In this document: positions 31,689-35,654 of the stretch, piece by piece
Layout of the letters: each line of letters starts with the position of its first letter
Position numbering within the stretch: the first letter of the stretch is position 1
Origin: a virus
Virus record (IMG/VR): IMGVR_UViG_3300030060_006450
Span: 1-35,654 of that record
Direction: 5' to 3' (one strand)
Length of the DNA stretch: 35,654 nt
Program-made: the position numbers and the translations under genes
Notes under the pieces: generated by a model
Database searches by the model: none
Told to the model about the DNA's origin: nothing
Seen by the model: only the letters and a program-made list of their open reading frames with translations

Positions 31689-32729
31689 TTAATAGTCTAA
31701 ACGAACGCGCAAAGTAATCTCATTAGTCGGATCCTTCTTGAGCGGTTCTGATAATTTTGCCACTGCAAGGAGTTCGTTGTCTGCGGAATATAGCCCCACA
31801 GTTGTGATATATGCGGTTGGAGAGTCTGATGAGATCTCCTTTACTCTGATTTGGCTTTCGCTCAAATAAGTGGGGTTTGAACTATAATTAAATTCACTGG
31901 TTGATGCGCGACAGAAGAAAATAGATGAATTAAGCTCTGTTGTGTTATTGAAATCATTATCGTACCACCTGTTTCTAATTCCGTCACAAGATGAAGAAAT
32001 TTCTGAACCTGTCAGTACGGCATCAATAGAGCTAGTATCATATGTTACTTCTGGTTTTCCGAATTCGCCGCTAAATATTGAAGCAGTAAGAACTGCAACA
32101 CCTGCTTGGTAATATAGCAACCCAACTGAAGATGAGGGGTTGACCGTTGCGGAGCTTGTGTATAAGAATCCGTAGTCGCCAACAGGAGAGTTTGTTCTGT
32201 AATCTGTTTGTGCATTTAGATCTTGAATTGTTATCAAACCTAGCCAGTCTGGACTTGCCGGGGTTCCGCCAGTAGCGAACTGAATGGTGAATGATTGTTT
32301 TTTGATTTCATCTTTGCCAAGTAATCGGGCAAAATTGATGAAAACACATTCTCTCATCTTATCATCGGATGTGGAAAAGCTGCCATCTCTATCAAATTCT
32401 CTAATATTGCCTTCTGTATCGTGCCCTACCAAGACTTGTGCCATTTGGTTGTAGATATTAATCTTTTTCGCATTTTGGACAGATGTTGAAGAAGAAAGGG
32501 TAGATGTAGAAGAATAACCAACTGTCAAGTCAAAAATGTGGTTTGCCGACGAAGACAAGTATGGATAATCGTATACAGACTGAAACATGCCGTGAGCATA
32601 ATTCTTTACGTTATTGTCTTCGTATGTTCCAGATACAATTGACCCAGTAATTGGAATAGCCTCGTTTAGCAGCGTTCTAGTTACTGCTATGTCCTTGTTG
32701 GGTATCAAATTTTTAAAAGTTGTAGCCAT
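31689..32729 (-). CDS. Virion structural protein
   Basis: The product has 346 residues, beta-rich. It begins MATTFKNLIPNKDIAVTRTLLNEAIPITGSIVSGTY. It shares with its downstream neighbour a Ser-rich middle, a 'GLLYYQAGVAVLTASIF' segment (neighbour: ALYNEGFLILTGSW) and a C-terminal 'YITTVGLYSADNELLAVAKLSEPLKKD...LRVRLDY' segment. A baseplate, wedge or fibre-attachment role is possible. No enzyme motif is seen. Confidence 0.6.
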   Translation of the reverse strand: MATTFKNLIPNKDIAVTRTLLNEAIPITGSIVSGTYEDNNVKNYAHGMFQSVYDYPYLSSSANHIFDLTVGYSSTSTLSSSTSVQNAKKINIYNQMAQVLVGHDTEGNIREFDRDGSFSTSDDKMRECVFINFARLLGKDEIKKQSFTIQFATGGTPASPDWLGLITIQDLNAQTDYRTNSPVGDYGFLYTSSATVNPSSSVGLLYYQAGVAVLTASIFSGEFGKPEVTYDTSSIDAVLTGSEISSSCDGIRNRWYDNDFNNTTELNSSIFFCRASTSEFNYSSNPTYLSESQIRVKEISSDSPTAYITTVGLYSADNELLAVAKLSEPLKKDPTNEITLRVRLDY

Positions 32730-32741
32730 GTTATTGTAATC

Positions 32742-33671
32742 CTATGTATTTTTAATTTTTAATATTCTCAAAGGTAAGTCAATTCTATAACCTGTTGTAA
32801 GTCCGGTTATTCTCACGTTTGTGTCAATATAATAATAAGTTTGCGGGGTAGTTCCCAAAGTAATTTCGCCGCCAAGACGAGTGAAAAGGTAAGTGCTTGT
32901 CATGACATCCGTAGAGGATTTAAATCCTAATGATAATCTAGAACCTCTTGGCCCAGCAATTACCGAATCCTCTGTTCCGTCTTCTGTGGAAATATCATCT
33001 ATCATTCCCGATGGAGAACTCACGTTATAAAGAGCGATATTATCATCATCGATGAAAGAAATATCGACATTCGCGCCTGTGCTGCTTCCATCTCTCAATG
33101 TCAATAGCCTGTTGTCTAGTTGAATTGAATAACTATCTTCGTACAAGTCGGCAGAAATAGTGTTCGAAGGAGGAATTGCACCAGTGTTTAAGCCCTGATC
33201 TACCACGACTGCTTTTGAATTTCCAGTTTCTGCAGAGTAAAATGTTCCCGTACCGGGTCCAGTGGTTGCTACTACAAGAGCATCTGCAGTTGCAGCATCG
33301 GATGAAAGAGGAATAGTACCCTCTAGATTGGTAACCGTGGACAAGCCAAATGCGCCGCTGGATGACTTCGTGTTTAAAAGAAGTACCGGCAAATAGAGAA
33401 TATCATTTCTGGCAATTGTTACCAGTTTTGACTTCATGGTAGCCGTATTGTTTGTAAAGGCTTCGAACACTGGAGATTGCAAGATCTCCAAATCATAGAA
33501 TGCCGAGCCTCTTGTGTCATTCTTGTCATATAATTCATAATTAATTTCATCATCGCCAAGAGCAAACTTGACAATCTTAAAAGATCCATCACCCTTTGCA
33601 AGTCTTTGGCGACCTGCATCTGTTAATACTGCATCAAGTATGATGTCTCCACTGTTATCTAAAAACGCCAT
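32742..33671 (-). CDS. Virion structural protein
   Basis: The product has 309 residues. The N-terminus is characteristic: MAFLDNSGDIILDAVLTDAG, then RQRLAKGDGSFKIVKFALGDDEINYELYD. I know this kind of opening from proteins annotated as structural in marine T4-like phages, where it occurs next to tail/baseplate genes. The rest is beta-rich with Ser/Thr/Gly. GGAAAA lies before the ATG, and an ACTATTTA element 38 bases upstream may drive it. Confidence 0.65.
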   Translation of the reverse strand: MAFLDNSGDIILDAVLTDAGRQRLAKGDGSFKIVKFALGDDEINYELYDKNDTRGSAFYDLEILQSPVFEAFTNNTATMKSKLVTIARNDILYLPVLLLNTKSSSGAFGLSTVTNLEGTIPLSSDAATADALVVATTGPGTGTFYSAETGNSKAVVVDQGLNTGAIPPSNTISADLYEDSYSIQLDNRLLTLRDGSSTGANVDISFIDDDNIALYNVSSPSGMIDDISTEDGTEDSVIAGPRGSRLSLGFKSSTDVMTSTYLFTRLGGEITLGTTPQTYYYIDTNVRITGLTTGYRIDLPLRILKIKNT

Positions 33672-33752
33672 TGAAAATTTTCCTTTTAAAAAAACGGTTT
33701 TTTATATATTAAATAGTTTGTTTTTAACGATTTTGCAAAAACATTTTTCTAT
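33672..33752 (-). other. Intergenic spacer with candidate promoter
   Basis: These 81 bases between two structural genes are over 80% A/T. They contain ACTATTTA at 33710-33717 and an A/T-run flanked CCG, but no strong hairpin. Confidence 0.4.
33710..33717 (-). promoter_or_regulatory. ACTATTTA element, third intergenic copy
   Basis: It lies 38 bases upstream of the ATG at 33671, in AAACAAACTATTTAATATA. Its spacing is close to that of the copy before the scaffold gene (36 bases). Other exact copies inside genes (24606, 33926, 17962) show the word also occurs by chance in this AT-rich genome. Confidence 0.35.
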
Positions 33753-34550
33753 TTATTTGCTCACTTCCTCTTTTACAAATTCTACATTAAAATCTACAAC
33801 TCTTCCAGTTGTCTTAGAAGTCATTCTAAGTTTGAAAGTTTTTCCAAAAACAGAAATATTCTCTGTTCCCAAATTGAGCGCATCCGAGGAGTCAGGCAGA
33901 ACCTGCTTTAATCTCGGAACTATATTAAATAGTCTTTTTAATGTTTTTGAAGCCATTTTGTCGCCTTCTTTAATTTCATACTCCTCTATCAAAGGATAGA
34001 CGGCACCAGAGTTCTCGACTATTTCTACTTGGAATATGGCTGTTGGGTTGGAAAACACGCCTCTCCTGTCTACTGCTCTAAAAATATAATAATACTTTCT
34101 ATTTGGCTCTACGTTGTCTAAAAAACTAGAAGACGAGGCAAAAGAATCTTTACCATAAGGTGTCTCAACAAAAGAAACCTTAGCATCCACAAAGTCTTGG
34201 TAAGAGGATGGCGGAGTTGCAAGTCTTCTTATTTCAAATCTGGTTGGAATGTTTGCAAAATCATCAGAAATGAAATCTATTTTTTCAAAATCATTCATCT
34301 TTCTTGATTCTCTAAACAGTTCGTAAAATTCTGCTTCCGCATCCGAAAATACAATTGGGGTGGCCTCTGTTGTTCCTTGTCCAGAGCGGAGCAAAACATT
34401 TATTTTGTCTTTTTTGCCCTTGTATGTCACAAACTCTGTATCTGGAAAATTTGGCGGATTATCCACAACTGCCCCAGAGTCTTCATAGAACGGTATTTTA
34501 ACTATCTTTAAATAATTTGTAGCTTTTACTAATATCTTTTTTTCTGCCAT
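33753..34550 (-). CDS. Virion structural protein with fibronectin III-like segment
   Basis: The product has 265 residues. The middle part (NVEPNRKYYYIFRAVDRRGVFSNPTAIFQVEIVE) reads like the last strands of a fibronectin type III domain ('Y.Y.fRa.D..G..S.pt'). The first part (MAEKKILVKATNYLKIVKIPFYEDSGAVVD) and the last (KTFKLRMTSKTTGRVVDFNVEFV) are beta-rich. AGGA lies 6 bases upstream of the ATG. Fibronectin-like folds are common in tail and baseplate proteins. No precise assignment. Confidence 0.6.
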   Translation of the reverse strand: MAEKKILVKATNYLKIVKIPFYEDSGAVVDNPPNFPDTEFVTYKGKKDKINVLLRSGQGTTEATPIVFSDAEAEFYELFRESRKMNDFEKIDFISDDFANIPTRFEIRRLATPPSSYQDFVDAKVSFVETPYGKDSFASSSSFLDNVEPNRKYYYIFRAVDRRGVFSNPTAIFQVEIVENSGAVYPLIEEYEIKEGDKMASKTLKRLFNIVPRLKQVLPDSSDALNLGTENISVFGKTFKLRMTSKTTGRVVDFNVEFVKEEVSK

Positions 34551-34560
34551 TGTAAATCCT

Positions 34561-35654
34561 TTATATTCCTATTCCGCCGCCGCCAGTACCGCCGGTAGGC
34601 GGGTCTTCGGGGGGCTCATCAGAGTCTCTGCTACTACTTCCGCCAAATTCGTCTTGTTTATCCTTGATTGTCCCGAACTCATCTTCGGGCAAATCACCTT
34701 TTTCTATAGCTGGAGCGCCAGTTTTTGTTGTTGGTGGCTCGTCATCTGGTGGATCATCGATCCTTTCTTCATCCCCAACTATCGTAAATGTGTATTCAAG
34801 TCTGGTGTCTAGTGTGATTTTGTAAGCAAAGACCTTGTATGTATATTTCTTTCCATATTTAACCTGTGAATCTATATAATCGAGACCTAGATAGATATAT
34901 ACTGCAGGAATCCAGAATGTTTGTATCGGACTCGATGATCCAAATTCATATTTTTCAATAGAATAGAAAAGAACATCCGAACAATAGGGCTTCTTGCCAG
35001 CAAGAATATCCTCAAAATTTCTAGAATATTTATCAATGATTGATTGAAAACTTGAGTCTAGTTTAAAAAGTTTTTCTGCTAATTCTATGTTGCCCAATTC
35101 ATCGTCTGGTTCTGGAAGAATGGTCTCGGCATTAAGTTCTTCTGTTCCATAAACCTTTCTTATTTTTTGTAATTCATTTTTTATATTTTCTATATCTTCT
35201 GGCTCGTCTGTCGGTGCAGACAGTCCGATTATAAAATTAATAAAGTATGCTAAGTCATATTTTTGTAAATTCGAATTAAACAAAGCATTATTCTCTCTGA
35301 ATTCTGTCTGATTTGAGCCCTCTCGGTAGGAGGATTCAATTTGTGTACCTGTGTATTGACTTTGCTCTAGGACATCCGATGACCCTATCAAGCCAAAAAA
35401 GCCTGATTGTACAAGATTTAAAATATCACAGAAAAGGGCAGACATGCCAACATCGATTACTTTATCGCTCAATTCTTCGGAATCTTTTTTGGAAGGATTA
35501 GAAAAAGAAATCATGTTAAAGAATGGCAAGTCTCCACTCAATTGTTGGAGTGCAGTAGTGTCATAATAATCAGCGTTTGAAATTATGTAATCAACTACGG
35601 TCTCTTTTCCAACTAAATGATCTAAATTTCTAGCCTTCAATGATCCAGTAGGAA
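34561..35654 (-). CDS. Structural-type protein, 5' end cut by window edge
   Basis: The frame is open through base 35654, so the true start is outside; a TTG at 35638-35640 is probably internal. At least 364 residues are visible. The N-terminal part is helical and acidic; the middle shows SSPIQTFWIPAVYIYLGLDYIDSQVKYGKKYTYKVFAYK, whose end is fibronectin III-like. The last ~70 residues are disordered, Asp/Pro/Glu-rich, closing with PTGGTGGGGIGI. It lies 10 bases before the next gene, in the same structural block. Function unknown. Confidence 0.55.
   Translation of the reverse strand, partial: PTGSLKARNLDHLVGKETVVDYIISNADYYDTTALQQLSGDLPFFNMISFSNPSKKDSEELSDKVIDVGMSALFCDILNLVQSGFFGLIGSSDVLEQSQYTGTQIESSYREGSNQTEFRENNALFNSNLQKYDLAYFINFIIGLSAPTDEPEDIENIKNELQKIRKVYGTEELNAETILPEPDDELGNIELAEKLFKLDSSFQSIIDKYSRNFEDILAGKKPYCSDVLFYSIEKYEFGSSSPIQTFWIPAVYIYLGLDYIDSQVKYGKKYTYKVFAYKITLDTRLEYTFTIVGDEERIDDPPDDEPPTTKTGAPAIEKGDLPEDEFGTIKDKQDEFGGSSSRDSDEPPEDPPTGGTGGGGIGI

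Overview
The window is a contiguous segment of an AT-rich genome of a tailed, T4-like myovirus. A marine or aquatic Gram-negative host is likely but not proven. Every gene I can support lies on the minus strand, packed with short gaps or 1-4 bp ATGA-type overlaps. The T4-type head genes are recognisable: terminase large subunit (gp17-like), portal (gp20-like), prohead protease (gp21-like), scaffold (gp22-like) and major capsid protein (gp23-like). The window cuts a gene at each end. I saw no tRNA, CRISPR array, integrase or insertion sequence.

Reading in the direction of transcription (right to left): (1) 35654-30496 holds five virion-type proteins. (2) 30496-25852 is a short DNA metabolism block: a RuvC-like resolvase, a zinc-finger/Toprim primase, and one polypeptide that fuses the Mre11/gp47 nuclease to the Rad50/gp46 ATPase. 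(3) 25841-24820 holds three small membrane or coiled-coil proteins that look like a holin/spanin lysis group. (4) 24823-13235 is the head module: two unknown proteins and a zinc-ribbon protein, TerL, portal, several small proteins, protease, a phage-encoded ribosomal protein bS21, a small virion protein, scaffold and capsid, ended by a strong terminator. (5) 13138-10167 holds three neck or tail-connector-like genes. (6) 10170-5718 is the most striking part: a complete, translationally coupled three-gene cassette of DUF444/YeaH (von Willebrand A-type), SpoVR/YcgB and the serine protein kinase PrkA/YeaG, closed by a terminator. In bacteria these three conserved genes form a stress/starvation signalling group; here they sit inside the late structural region of a phage. 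(7) 5414-1 holds a 1187-residue modular adhesin (duplicated DGWNG and Ig-like modules, LamG domain, propeller-like C-terminus) and the start of a repeat-built, coiled-coil tail-fibre-like protein.

The virion genes make and fill the capsid, attach the tail and bind the host. The nuclease, resolvase and primase serve replication and recombination and produce DNA for packaging. bS21 and the PrkA-SpoVR-YeaH cassette look like host-directed functions: one acting on ribosomes, the other probably on the host's stress or stationary-phase state. The role of the cassette in infection is inference; only its presence, completeness and layout are seen. All family calls rest on reading the sequence by eye, with no database search.
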